DNA from: Pyrocephalus nanus | Taxonomy: Eukaryota > Chordata > Aves > Passeriformes > Tyrannidae | Assembly: GCA_038380795.1 (NCBI GenBank) | Contig: CM076259.1 | Location: 102,225,739 to 102,289,738 of the forward strand | Direction of reading: 5' to 3' | Length of the DNA: 64,000 nt | Shown: in pieces, positions 39,901 through 54,900 of the stretch | Layout of the letters: each line of letters opens with the position of its first letter | How positions within the stretch are numbered: the stretch's first letter is position 1 | Program-made: the position numbers and the translations under genes | Notes under the pieces: model-generated | Database searches by the model: none | Seen by the model: only the letters and a program-made list of their open reading frames with translations | What the model was told of the DNA's origin: nothing

Positions 39901-42900
39901 AAATTCTAAGTTTTTATTCTCAAAAGAGTACAGTTGAATATCAGGAGAAAATAACTGATTTTAGTATATTTGGATTTTCTAAACTAAACAAAGAGACACA
40001 TACTAAGAAGAGCAAGTTTTCAGCAAATAAGTGCAGTTTTATTACAAGTATGTATATAACAATAAATTAGGTCTTACCTGCAGTCTCTCTCAGGTATTTC
40101 TTTGATGGCTATTCGGACTTGGTTGCTAAGGTCTCTTCCAGCATAAACGATTCCATAAGTGCCCTTCCCTAGAACCACCCTCTCACCATTCTCATCATAA
40201 TCATATTCATACTGCAAGCAGAAGAGAAAAACAAAGCAGCACAGAAATTGTTATCACTAACATCCGACATTACAGAGAGCCTTAACAACAGTTATGAACT
40301 AAGAACAGTATGGAGGGGTTACTGCAGCACAGCTGTAGGACAGGTTATCTGCCAGCCAGTGCATTATACAACTTGTAAAATTTCCATCTTACTTGCTTTG
40401 TAAAACAGTCATCCCTAACCGACTTCGATATGCATTCATCCAAACAAGGAATGCAACACTAAACCAAATTCAATGGAACAGTGCTGTCAAAAAGTATCAT
40501 CTCTAAGAACTGCTGACAGAGCCTTCTGAATATATAAATATATGGAACATAATCTATAATTTTGAAACCAATGGTTTAATAAATAAAGTGATATTCTCAC
40601 TATAGTGGATAGACATTATTTTAAGACCCTAGACTCTAATTTGAGCTTAGCCACAGCAAAATTAATTTCTTACATACTCTCCCACTCATTATCAGCTTTT
40701 ACAGAAGGAAAAAAAAATTCCATCTTCTCAAAAAATGATTAACTATATGAAGTGGTGGTTTCCACTGCTGCAGAAACATGCTGGGTCATATTTCCAGCTG
40801 AGTGACTCAATGCTGGTTCACTGACTGCAGCAAAGCTACACTAATTTACACCATCTAATGGTCTTGTCCCATATAGTGATCTTGTCACAGAGCTCTCCTA
40901 CTCTAAAGATCAGTGAATGTTGCTCAATGAAGGTACACCCCAGACACTACATGAAACCAAATGTCTTGTGGAAGCTGGGTTAAGCAGCACATCTGTGATT
41001 CAAATCAGGGAACTGATGAAGGATATTGAAAAAGCACTTTTGCAAAGAGTTAAGAAAGGAATTGGACAGTTTCATTGCCTCAGATATAATCAGGAGTAAA
41101 CAGACCTCCACTGATATCTTCCCACATCCAAGAGAATGTCCCGTATGGGAAAACTGCAAGGTATTCTCTCTGGCTTCTTATAAATTCTCTATTAAAAAAA
41201 CCCAAACAACAAACCTTTTCTACAGTGGCCATAACCACTGAAATTTCTGTCAATTACCACTTTTTCTGCTTTGTCCAATAAGACTCTCTGATACAGAATA
41301 AAGCCTAGGGATCTATCTCCTTGAAGTGTCTTCCCAGTCCATACTGCAGCTCTGTTATTGCAATGTCCATTTCTCACTGACATTCCCCTCTCTTCACCTC
41401 AGCAAAGATGTCAAGTGTCATGCTGCTGAATGGAATGTGTGAAAGGAAACCCGTCTGTCGTTTATCCTAACAGCATATTCCTCTCAGTGGAACCAAACTC
41501 GAGCTAGCACAGCTTTAGTAGGGTTCCATTTACCACATTTCAGCACTTCACAGTTCATAACATAATCTTGTTACACGATAGGCATAACTGACCCAAAATG
41601 CCATATGCAAAACTTGTCGGGTTCTTTGGTAGGAGCACATCCAGCTTTCACAGCTATCATATGACATAAAACTGTGCAGAAAAAAGGCAGCAGTCCCATT
41701 GCAGAATCTAAGACTGACAGCAACCTCATCTGCAACAGACTGGTCCTAAGCCAACCCTGTAATTACTGTGGAGAAAGCTATGTTCTCCAGTCTGGGTCCC
41801 ATGATACATGAAAATAACTGGGATTTATAATTCAATGCTAATTAGTATACAGTTTAATAGACTTGTAAATACCTGATACCACTTTACATTTGTCTCTTCT
41901 TGTTCAACAGCTACAAAGATTGAATAAATCACTGTTGTTTGCCCAAAGTCTGAATATGTGATCCACTGGATGTGCAATCCAACCATTGGGTACAAGTAAA
42001 CAAATGTTCATAGTTGACCTTCTGCACAAATGTGGAAGGGCAGAGTGATCTCCAGGATATCCTATCTGGGGTACAGCAGGTACTCTTAAAGTAACAGGAA
42101 CTTCTTCAGTATCAATATGCAGAAGTGAATACCCTAAGGTAGACAGGACTTCCACATTCATTCTTCAAAATACCCATTAGCTGTAGGACTAGACTATACA
42201 CAAAACACACAATCCCTTGCAACAACATTCTCATAAGGATTCTGACTGAGATTTGATTTTCTTCTCCCATACTGTGCTGGATGTTATTTCTTCTTCTTCC
42301 CCAAATATAAACAGTTGTTTTATTAAAAGTAAGAACTTCAGCTTTTTCTGTGCTGGTTAAGCCCATCAAGACCATACAAAGCTGCATTTCCCATATTGTC
42401 TCCTCTAAAATGTAAGATCTCAGGTTGCAGGAAGATGTTAAGTGTTTTAGCTCATTTATACACTAAACTAATTAATTCTCCCCTTCTATATCTCGATTTC
42501 TGTTTTAATGTCCTAACCTAAGACAGTAAGCACATGGTACAACTGTGAAAACTTCAAGATATGTACAATGATATAGCTTAAATATTTAAAATTAATTTCT
42601 GTAGTCATATCTCCATGTGCCATTCATTCATGCAGAACTGTTTCCTGCTGTGCATTGTCAAGTGATTTTTTTCAGTTCTGTTTTTAAAAGGCTCAAGCCA
42701 CAGTGAAATCACTTCCTCTGAGAGAATAGTATACAGCTGAACAGACTGTGTTGTTTGGAGACTGTCCTGCTATTAGCTATGTACATAAGTATGTAATATA
42801 AAATCTGCAGCTATAGACAACATCCTGTCTTTACCAAGGCAGAGCCCTGATCCTATGTCAGACCACAAATGTAGGTATTAAGCTGGGCTTAACAGATAGG

Positions 42901-45900
42901 AATATTTGTCCTTTCCACTTGAGGGAAAATTCTGTGGGCACTATGCAGAAACTCCAGTGCAAAATCTCATCTTCCCCACCATATGCAATTACATTCAACA
43001 GTAGAGTAGAGGGTTTTCTACTTTCTTAAACCTCTTCTGAAGACTCAGGTACTACAAAAGGTTCATTACCATGAAGAGCTGCTCTGAATCATAAGCCTGA
43101 GAGAGTTGCTGGAATGAGACACAATCAGAAGGATACCTAGCTCAAACAAACCACAATAGGGTTTTCACACTTATTAATCAGATTGACTAAATTTGCTTGA
43201 CCACAAATAAAACTTACAACCTCCTTTTCATGGTGGCTTTTCAGATTTCAGAACAAATAAAAAGAAGCACAGGATATGTACTTAGTGCTACAAATCTGGA
43301 CATCTGCTATGAGGTACTGTCTTGCGAAAACATTCATCTACCCTAACCTGAGCCCATATAAAATGTGAATAACCCTTTCCAAGTTGGTTGAGGTTTTTTT
43401 CCCCACTGCATATTGATTATAAAGAAAGCCTAGAGCTGCTGGGTTCCTAAAATAGATGTTACAGTGATAAGAAAAAAAGCACAATGTATTAATCTGATCC
43501 TTAAATATCTGCAAATCTCTGGGACTGAAGCCTGTCAGATGAAATTACCTAGAGCAGTAATGGTATCAGGTAACAGCTAGAAAAACTGGAATACCTTTGT
43601 AAATTACTTTTTCCTAGAATTTATTTGGTATTTTATCTTTTTTTTTTTAAGCCAGTTGATATCAGTTGATCCTCATCTATAGATTGTTTGCAACAAAATA
43701 CATGCTCAGTAACACTTCATTACGGATTTATACATTTTACAGTAGTAACAGACCCACTTCATTAAAAACGTGGGGTTTTTTCAAATGAATGCAAATTTCA
43801 CATGCAAGTAATTTTGTAAAAGTTTAAATTTCATATGCAATTAAGGAGTTTAAATGCTATTTTTTATCTTTCTAGTATACTGAAATAAAAGTACAGGGAA
43901 GACTGAGAACAAGTTCTTAGATCTTTTATCCTTGACATACCTCCAATGTGTCTCCATCTATTTCTCCTTCTAGTTCCAAAGTACTGCCAACTCCATCAGA
44001 CAAAATTTCTTTCACCAAACCACAGAATCTAAAAAAAGCAATAAACAACACAGGATCAAAGAATATCCTTTTGGAAGATTAAACAGATTCTTCACAAGGT
44101 GGGTTTTGCTTTCAAGCTAATAAACTGGCTAGCATGTTCACAGGTTTCTTTCATTATTTTCTCCATATTTATCCCATTTTAAGTGAGGAAGAGCATCAGA
44201 AACACACTGAAACCTCTCATTATTCATCAAATCGTTTTATTTTCTGTAGCAGAACTCAAAAGTTGTTTGTTATTGTAATTGAATAGTAAAATCTTGGTAG
44301 ATCCAATACTCAACTACTCAAATACTTTTGCTGTACACTTTTGATTGCAAGTGTAATTACTCAGCATTTCTGAAAATCAGATGTTGTGGTTTCTTATCAG
44401 ACATTCAGAAAGCCAAAAGTATAAAAGTAGTAACATGTTTAGAAGAATAGAGTTTTAACTAGTTTCTAGTTCTCTGGGGTGGAGATCCTTAAGTACATGA
44501 ACGTTTTTCCTCTAGTTTCCTGCCTGAGCCACTAGCTGTTTTCCAAATTCTATAACAAATGGTACAATTATTAAAAAATATTACGAAACACTCACATCTC
44601 TTTTACTGATTAACAGAGATACATCTCTGAAACAGACTCTTGTAGTGCACTGAATAAGGCATAAAAAAATGCAACCATGTTTCATAACACAAATTGCAAT
44701 GCCTAATTAAGGCTGAGGAGGTAACATTATTTTAGTGTTTCCTATCTTTTATGCAACACACTGTACAAAGCTAGTAATTTTTTTTAACCTGAGTTTGCTC
44801 CACATAATACATAAATAGTAATTAGTGCAGTAAAAGTGAATATACCATCCAACTCCAAATACAAAGTGCATTAACAACTCACTCCTACATCATTCAGAAG
44901 GTTTATATGCAAATATCAGTTATAAGGAAGAATTTGGTCTGTAAAGATTTAGGTCTGAAATTCAGCTAGCCTGCTTACTGTTTAGAGACAACATATGATC
45001 AGTAAATACTTGACTACAGGTCAAACAGTAACACAGATCTGTGATACAATATAAATTAGAATTTTTTATTATATCTAGTTGCTCTTAAATCAAACTGAAC
45101 AGGCACATAAGGGAACCTAAAAGAAAGCAGAACCTCACATGATATGGCCAAAATACACAAAAAATAAGATAACAGTTATAAATTAGAATAAGCTAGGTAA
45201 GCCTTTACTCAGACCTAATGACTTGTAGATAAACTAATCAGAATCAGACAAGTGTAATGGGACATTGTTCTCATCACTTTAAACATCACTGAGTTCAGCT
45301 CCTTGCTTCTTCACTGAGAAAATAAGTGAAGAAATAAATAATTATTTTGTCAAGCAAAAATGTCATCTTTCAATCTTCACTAAATCAGTTCTACTTAGAA
45401 TATAGATCAGGCATGCAACACTCACACAAACTGAACTCACCTACTACACTGGATTTCTGTAGAAAAGTAGATCTGGAAGTCATCAGAGTTGTCATGGACA
45501 TATAGAAAACAACATCGTTCATCAAACTTGGAAATGCTGTGAAATTCATGTTAAAAAAGTATTATTTTTGGATGTAACTGTTAGAATAAGTAAGTTAACT
45601 TTTTTGAATTACGAACATTTAAAAAACATCTTTTTCACAGTTAATTACCTCAGAGAGGCAGCATGCAATTATATGTATTTTCCTTATAACTAGGAGTTTT
45701 GAGTTGTTTACATATTCTATAATCCTACCTCCATATATTGATAAATAAGCTACTGCTAACTTCAGTAAAATACTGGTTTATCTGAAGTGTAATGAGGTCA
45801 GTTTGTTGTTCACCTCCACTTCCATTTCTCCACAGTTCTGTCAGATTTCTTGGTATTTGATGACACCTCAATAGAAAGTGAATTGTTTTGACATTGATTT

Positions 45901-48900
45901 AGCTATCCAGAAAGCCTTTCTTCTAAGCTTGAAAAGTACTTCAGTTTTTATTCCATTGCTCCTACATTAAAACTGAACTGGGAAATACCTACAGTTAGCA
46001 GATCTTCCTCGGTGTATACTTTTTATGGCCTTACTACTGATAAACAGTAAGTTGGGATGACCAATATTTACTCCAAACTGCAGCAATAATTCTGACAAAG
46101 GGATTATTTACTGCATATCCTGTCTTGCCAGTGTTGCATATATCCCATCTAAATGCACCGAAAAGGGAAGTGTCAAAACACAATACCAATCTGAAAGTAA
46201 ATCTACAAATCAATCTCTTATTCCAAACCCTTGCACTTCAGTATTACGCTACATCATGCCAAGTTGTTATGCTTATTAAAGGTATTTTTTTGCATCAAGT
46301 TAATAAAATTTCTTGGATTCTTGCACGATCTGTTAAGTCAAACTCTTTGATTTTGCTTATCCTGTGTTGATCCAGTTAGGTAAAACGACAGTAGACTATA
46401 GTAAAGTTGCTGCATGTTACGTGACCAACTTGTTGAAGCATCATTAAGGGCTACATGGAAAATGTTCCAAAACATGAGCATTTTGCCAGAAGACTTTTTT
46501 AGAAATATGTGAAAACACACTGTGCCATTCTGTAGTTTCAGTCTGGTATAGTGGTTTCTAGTCTAACAAGACACATACCTGACATGAGAACTAAGTGACA
46601 AAGCAAGATGATTCTTCCAAGGCCAAATACAGAATAGATCAGACACTAAGTAACAGTACTGCCTTACAAACAGTGCCATGTATGTGGTCTGTAAGATGAG
46701 CTGTTTAGCATAAATACAATTTAAGGGTTTTGATAGAGCATATGTGAACATTTTTTCCCCTAAAACTAATGCAATTTCAGAAGTGTAGAAGTTTTAGGCT
46801 GTCACATACAAAGCAAACATCCAATTTCACTAAGTTTAAAACAGACTGCCTCTTTGAGCTTTGTAATCCCCAGAAGTGATTAAAAATTAAAGCAAATGAA
46901 ATGAGTTGCTTGCTTCCATTTGATTAAAATTATCTTTCTCAAAGATTAATTTCTGTACATTGTGTTGACTGAAGGTAATTAATATGGCACAGAAACTTCA
47001 TACTGAGTTATGCTTAATCAGCTCCACAGACTTCAGTAATGACAACTTCCCATCCACTTGCATTGAAGTAGTAGAATAAAATATCACGTAAAATTCATTT
47101 AAACCTAATCCTGTTTCTTTTAAGAAGAAAATACTGGAGTAATGGTAGAATCTACATCCAAATCCACAATTGTAGGCTTTCACAGCAACCACCACTCACG
47201 TTAGGCAGAGAAATACTTCTTCACTGAGCTTATTTGCTTAGGCAAATTATACAGTTTCAGGGAAGACAAACCTGGGACCTAAAACTCAGGTGCTCTGGGT
47301 AAAGATTATAGCCTAGAAGCCCTCTACTTTCAGAAGGACAGAACTCATTAGCTATCTGAATTTATGCCTGTACTTGAATCAGAAACTTTTTCAAGCACTT
47401 AGGCTTATGCACTCACACAAGTGGCCCCAGGCAACAGCCATTTGTGTCCCAAGAAAGGCCAGATCCACCAATGTGGACTCAGGAACTCAGATAGAAGGCA
47501 AAAGCCCACCTTGTGTTCCCTGTACTTACAGCTCCTCTGGTTCTTAGCTGCAGCCTGCATAATTCAGACAGAGAACAAACAGGTTTCATTTTGTTTTCTC
47601 TCCTGGTGTTCTCACCTTTCTGGCAGCAAAGTGGCCCAACTTAAGATATATAAGGCAGCTTCTAAGCGTAGTCATGTATTTTGTAGTTGTTAATACCAAA
47701 TGCAAACATTTTCTATCCTCTCAGAACAATCCTGATTTTCTATGTGATATTCTGCTGTACTTAATCTTCTTTGGCACTAATATTTTGACCCATTTACGCG
47801 TGCCTATTGTTTCCATTAGTCACAAAATGGAACTATTTTAACTATTTAAAGGTTAGTCCTTGAGAAACTCAACTAGTAGTCTCCTTCCAGCTCAAGAATT
47901 CTTTTCTCCAAGTTTTCAAATGCAGAAATGGCAGTAAATTCACTGAAAAGTTTAGAAAAAACATATAAAAACCAGTTACATGATTGAAAACAGGGAAGTC
48001 TACACATGTCCACACACTCCTCTTAGATGAGTATTCCTGGAGAAATGTACAGCTCTGCCCTTGCATATAAACTCTTCTGTGTTGACATTTCAAGGCAGGT
48101 TGGACAGAACAAGCTCTTACAATGGTGATGTAAAGCAGAGATTTAAGGTAGAATCCAGATTTCCCACTTAGGGAAATACAAAATATGTACAAAAAGACAC
48201 AACTGTTTTCTGACATACCAACCTTATTCCTCTAATGGAAGCAGCTGTAAAATTCCATTCATGAATCTGTTTCTGTAAAGAACCAAGAGCTACAATCAAC
48301 CACAGTTTAACCTTGAGTTAGTACTGAAAACAAAGTCACAACATGGTAAGCAAAAGAAAGTTCTTCCAACACATCTCTTTTTCTTCCTTCTCCCCCAAGT
48401 TTGAAATAAGATTGATCTATGGGTAAAGAAATTATACACACATTGCTGTTTTACTCACTTGAGAAAAAAATTAATATAAACAGCACAGGGTGGAAACAAT
48501 GCCTGTATTTCCTCATGTAAAATTAAATTTGAAGAATAAATTGCAAAGTACAATTTAGCAAACACTGTGTTTTGACTTGGTACATCAACATTTCACATTA
48601 AACATGGAGCAGACTATGCCCTACTCTTACCTAGGCTCAAAAGGAAAAGCATACTCATATACCTCCCTAAGAGGTCCCAAGCCAGCAGCTTTGGCCCGGG
48701 GAGCACACTGGAGGGCAAAACAGAGGAAGGACAGCCTGTGTCTAAGATTGTAGCTCTCCACAAAACCATAGCTAACAGCTGCATTTTATTTAGCAATGTC
48801 AGATATGCACTAAAAATTTATTCCATAAAGCAAAGGTGTGTCAGACACATTCACCTGAAACAATGAAGTAGAACAATGTACTGGAAAAACTGTTCACAGA

Positions 48901-51900
48901 CCCAGGTAATTATGTGGTCTCATCTTACTCCAACATGTTCTTTTCCACACTTTGTCTCTCTACGTTTTTAGTCTATTCTTCACCTGTGTTGCTCTGATAT
49001 TAAGAAACGGCAGCAAAATACATTGCAGATTTCAAGTCTTTCAATTTAAACTGAAATTAGTTCTCATTTTTAAGAGCTTACACTGTCCATAACTGTGCCT
49101 ACTCCTTTCCTAATTCCCTGTGCCTTATCCAATAATCCAAGACACCAAATATTTTATTTCTTGACACTTACTTGTCACAGGCTGACATTTTTTCTAGTTT
49201 CCAATACTATAACTGTAAAAGTTTAAAATGTCTAAAATATTAAACACAATACTGGGCTTTATGCATACTTTTAATCTAACTTCGAGCTGCATCTTAATAA
49301 AAATCACACAATTTTAATAAGAAATATTATGAGCAGACCAAATAACCCAAGCAATTCTAAGAGACATGGTCAAGAAAAGTTAAATCTCAACTAGAGGTCA
49401 AAATCATCTGACTTCTAAACACATTTTCTCCTTTTAATTTTTCTGTAAAATGTCAACTTTCATATCTGCACAAAAAATATACTGAGGCTTGTGCTTCATC
49501 GAAATGTAGCAAACTTTAAATTATTGTAAAGTACTCCAAAATCTAGATGTAAAAAAGTAACTTTAAGCACAGTGAATCACAGTACACTTAACACATCTGC
49601 TGGCAGTTTTACCATTTCGGGGGGAGAGACATGCCACAAAGACAGAGATCTCTCATCTGCTTCATTGTTGATTGAAACATAGGCAGGCTGGTAGACTTTA
49701 GTTGGTTCTATCACCAAAACCTGAAGAGAGAGAGCATTTTTCCTTAATAAACCAGCAGCTAATATGCTACAGTAGCTTCAGATGCTCTGCTATAGGCAAT
49801 GTGTAATCCTGATGTCAGGCCTAAAAAATTTTCAAGAGAGACAGAAGGGCAAGACAAGGCAGGAAATGTCTGTGATCTTATGTACAACAGAATAGTATTA
49901 TCACAATTTGGTATAGAAGACTTAAAAGTATTTTTTAGAATATTTTAAGGGTGTTAAATTTTGTTATAGCATAAAGATTAGTAGAATACAGGGGTTTGGC
50001 TCATGCAATAAAATAACAGGCAATTAAGTTTTTAAGCATTGTGTTTACAGTCTTCCAGTTCTTGTAATATCCTATTCAGAAACACAAAACATACAATACT
50101 TCTTTGGACATAACATCTTACTGGAAATCTCAGTCCATTAGTTGTTTCTTTTGTTGCCTCAAAAATTATATCTAGCCAGAAAGTCAGTCTTTCTTGTCTG
50201 GGAGAATGTTCTATGGTGAGTTTCTTGAAACGCTGAATTAACATCAGATTCTGAACTAATGATTTCAAGTACCTAGAACATATTGAATTAGAGAGTTAAC
50301 AGAGAAAAAACAAAATTTGACCAGATTCTAAAACCACTTAACTGACTTAGACATCAAAATTATTAACTGCAAAATTAAATGTACTTTAAAAGCTATCATA
50401 ATGGAAATGATAGTGTTAATTTTTACAGATTTCTAGAAAGAATAGCAAGTTTAGAAAAAACCTTAAGTCATAAGCTCACATGGATGTTCACCAACAACAG
50501 CTTTTGTAAAAAGGGTGTAGTTATGTGAGTAGTTACATGGTGATTAGACAGGATATGATAAGCTAGAAGATGGTGGGGGAGGGAAGCAGCAGCTAGCTAA
50601 ATTCTGAAAACCATTTCTTCACAATTGCTCCACAGGAATCAATACTAATTTCCAAACTCTTTCTTATAAAAGATGTTCCTCAATAGGATATAAATCCAAC
50701 AATGATGGGCAACTTAACTTCTTACCTTCCCCCTTCCTTCCCATAATATAAGAACAGAGTATGAAGTAAGAGTTGCAAACAATCTATGATGGAAAAATCC
50801 AGTTATCTATGTGACAATGTTTTTCAATTTTGTGCATTTCCCCATAGTTGTGTACTTGAGCTACAGCCTTCTACCACATACCACACTGGAGGTTTCAGCT
50901 TAAAAAGTTTCTCTGCTGCTTGTACTGCTTTACCAACATCATTAGCCAGCATGCTCACACTGAAGAACTGTCCCACATCCCAGTAATTGTTCATTTTTTC
51001 TAGGCTTCCTTTTCTTCCCAATAAACTGTTTAACCGTACACCTGTAAAATTTCAATTAAAAACCATATTTTTCTATCAGTAAAACACTAAATAGTGTTTT
51101 TACCGATGTCTATCAGTAAAAGACCATTTTAAGACTTAATTAAGCATTACTGATGAAAATAAAATGGAGTGAGCTTTCCCCAGAAAACAACATTGGCCAA
51201 CACAGAGGCTGGATCTGCAAACAGCACCCCCAATACAGTTCAGTCAGTCAGAACTCCTCCCACACATAGTGTTAAAAAACATCTTGTGCTATTTGTCTGG
51301 GCTTATCTGCCTCCTGATTCTCAGTGTAAGATGTACAAATATGTGTCATCAAGATCTGCATTTTCTGCAAGAGATCCACAGCTAGAGGATCTACCCCCAG
51401 AGTAAGGTCAGGGAAATGATTTAAAGCCACATCTGCATTTTTAACCTTTAAGGTTCAAACATGCATTTCAGACAGGATCTGATTCCAAATATAAAGCTCG
51501 AATATTATCTTCTTCAGAAGAACTGCATATCTGTTTCTATCATATGATTTCTTTGTAGATGTACAGTGGTGTATTTTAGTGGAATATGTGACTATAAGCA
51601 GCAACCAGTAACTGTCCTAGTAGATCATTCCAGGTGTTACTTCCTGGTGATCTCTCAATTCAATGACAACAGAAACTCTGTGGATCCTTGCCTGGCATCC
51701 CTGAGGAGAACTGGGCCACACTGTCTCTTCCTGTGTTTGCCCCCTGTTGGCTGTGCAATGGGATAATCTCTGAGGTGCAGTAAAGGCAGTTCACAGACAG
51801 CACTGAAGTTGGTCCTTCTCTGTTCTTTTCCAGTCTCTGGGTCTCTTTAGATGGGCCACGTTACTAGAAAGCTGCTCCAAGGCAGCAAGAAGGAAAATGG

Positions 51901-54900
51901 TCCTTCAAGATCCCTGTGTTTTAGGCTGCCATCCAGGACACACCATTAAAAAGCCTGAACCACCTTTTTCTCTATGCAACCCATCACTGTAAGTATCTTT
52001 TCTTCATAGGGAGAGAGGCAGAAAACTCGTTTGTGGCACTGTGTGGATATTTACCTATTTTTCTCAGTTCCATTGAGCTTTCAAACTGTTGCCCTGCAAC
52101 AAGCAGCAAAACTGCGAGGTTAATTCCAGAATACAGAGTTGACTGCAGTTCAAATCCTTTGCGATACCTGCAGAGAAGAGTCAAGAACTCACATCTCACT
52201 GTTTAGAAGAACTGAAATACTGCAAAGTTGTGGTAGGTATTTTAAGCTATTAATTTATTGTAAGGACTATATGGCTAGTTGGCACCAATGGTATTCTGCA
52301 AAGAGCACTTGAAAGAAAGCAGTTTTTCACTGTAGGGTGAGAAAGAAAAACTTCTGCTTAGCTTTATGTCCTGTCAGCTTGGGTAGTTTTCTGAAAGTAA
52401 AATGAACTGGTTACTACAAAACCCTTGAATGCAATAGAACCTAATTACATTATTTTATATTATTGATATAAGAAAAGCTGTGAAAATATTAGTCTTCAGT
52501 GCAACTTTTTTTTGTTTTGAAGTTTCATATTCATTAAAGATAACTGAGACACAGCTGACCAAGGCTGAATGCATGGCACCAGCTGGTGCAGGATGAAGAG
52601 ACCCCCCTGAAGCTTGTATGGGGGAGAAGAGAGAGAGGAGGGAATATTTCACAGTTACAGGACAAACCCACGTTGTTAACATTCTTGTCCTCAGCAGTAG
52701 TTTGTATGATGACACAAACATACCTAAATGCACACACTGAGTGCATATTCATGCCTTATTGTCTTAAGAAGATTCATATTACAGTTTATCAATCAGTATT
52801 TTTCCATATATACAGATCATTGCATTTCCTGGGGATCCAGCATGGAAAACATCCTTGCACAGAGGACCAATGTAAATCCCATGATCTCGCTCATACTTAA
52901 TTTTGGCCTTGAAGCAGATTAATTCTATATATTCTCTACAAAGAAATAGGTGAATCATCATCACCCCAATAAATTAAGTGCATCATTCTATATCCATGAT
53001 GGTTTATAAAGAGAAGCAAGGAAATATGTATCCAAAAATCTGGCAGTCAGGACCCTGAAAAAAAGACATAAATAGAACAACTGATCTTCTAACAGCCCTG
53101 CTTTTCAAAACCATTTATAAAAGTCTGGAACTGTTTTAAAATAGATATTTTTGTGGGTTTTTTTTCTGTTACCATTCAATGGCACGATCTCGACTACTGG
53201 TATCTTTACAATCAGAATCAAGAAACATATCCTTGTAGATCCTCCCACATAAGCAAAACATATCTGGAGCAGGGTGATCACATGTCTGCAGAACTTGAAG
53301 CATAACTTGGAGTGCCTTCTCTCTGTCACCTGCATTATTTCTTCTGAAATCAAGCACAGAGAATAAAATAAATGAGTTCAGATCTGAAACAGTAACTGCA
53401 AGATGGGGGAATAACATTATCCCACATCTATCCCACAACCAATCCATCATTACTATATACAGACTTGACTATATATAGAGATGACTTTATTTAGACTGAT
53501 GTGTGATTGTTGGTTGACTAATAAAACCAAATGTATTCTTCTATCATGGGGCTCTACTTCTACCTTATATAAGAACTGATTTAAACTCAGAACTCCTCTG
53601 TGAGAAAAATCTGCCATCTACTTGATTCCTTTTCACACAAGCAGACAGACCCTACACATCCTGCAATGATAAAGTGTTTGTTCCTGACAATATACTTAGC
53701 AAAAATGGCCATATTAAACATTCAACCTGACAGATCATTCAGCTATTTCCAAGATTTGTAATCTTGATCCAGAAACAATAGCAGGAAATACCAACTAAGT
53801 CCAGAAGAAACCCATTTAATCCAATTTTAGTCAAAAGAATGATGCAGCTCAATAAGGAAACTTCAAACTACAACAAGAATAAAAGAGTGAAACTGAACCA
53901 TATATCTTTCTTCATCAAAAATTATTCAGAGTAAAAAAGATTTGGAAAACAAACAGCTGTTATACAGCTTCTTTTGAAAAATATTTAACAATGGTATCAG
54001 TAAGAAAACAGTGATTAAATAACATTTCCATTCCTTATTATTATTAAATAATCAGACTATTTGCCTCCATTCATCTTGCTGTTTTTCTAAGTTAGAATTC
54101 AATATTTACTGCAAAAAGTCACTTAGAACAAACAAAAATGTCTATTTGCAAGAGTAATGCAAACACAGCTTAAGAGTTTAATAGCCTCTTCAAGACTTTT
54201 TTTAATCACTAGAGAGATTTAAAATATTTACCAACCCCTTTTCAGAACTGTTTACAATTTTCCAGTCCCTACCTAGGTATCCATGTCCAGGCTTACAAGG
54301 ACTATGACTACTTTGTCAGCAATACCAGTAGCAAATAATGGCTTCTGGTAAATTTATTACTTGCATGCCCCAAAAGGATTAATATTTACTGTGAAGTAGC
54401 TCAGTTCCTCAGGTAACCAGCTGATGCAGTAATACCAGTAACAACACATCTGTAGCAAAATCCAGGCTTCTGTGCATGTTATGTGACAGAGAACATCTAA
54501 TAAGATTAAACAGATTTGTAGCTAGTGCAGGCTTTATCCTGCCTTTGATGTCACTGGCAGAGTATAAACTTTCACAGCAACTGCTTGAATACTTTTTAAA
54601 GTATTTTTTCTTCAGATTAACTGTTTTGACCTTAATACCAGTCTTCTCTAATGAGCACACAAGGAGAAGGTACCTTTTTTCAGTTTTACTAGAAATAAAG
54701 AGAAGTTAAAAAGCATGGAGGTAAATCCATCGCACAGGTCAGTGTGCTCTAACAAAACCTGTCTGAACAAAGCAGATTCTTTCACTAAGAGTACAGAAGT
54801 TTTACTATTGTTAATATGAAGACAGAGAAATTTGAGTAAACAGAGCTTAGAACAAAATTAGGACCTAAAATGAAAGTTCAGCAGCTCCCTGGTCTCGTGT

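Noticed and set aside
52779..52940. Possible extra MAP3K15 exon after an AG on the minus strand
   Set aside because: The peptide matches no ASK sequence, there is no convincing donor, and exons 53173-53343 and 52055-52167 join in frame as RDRAIEW-YRKGF without it.
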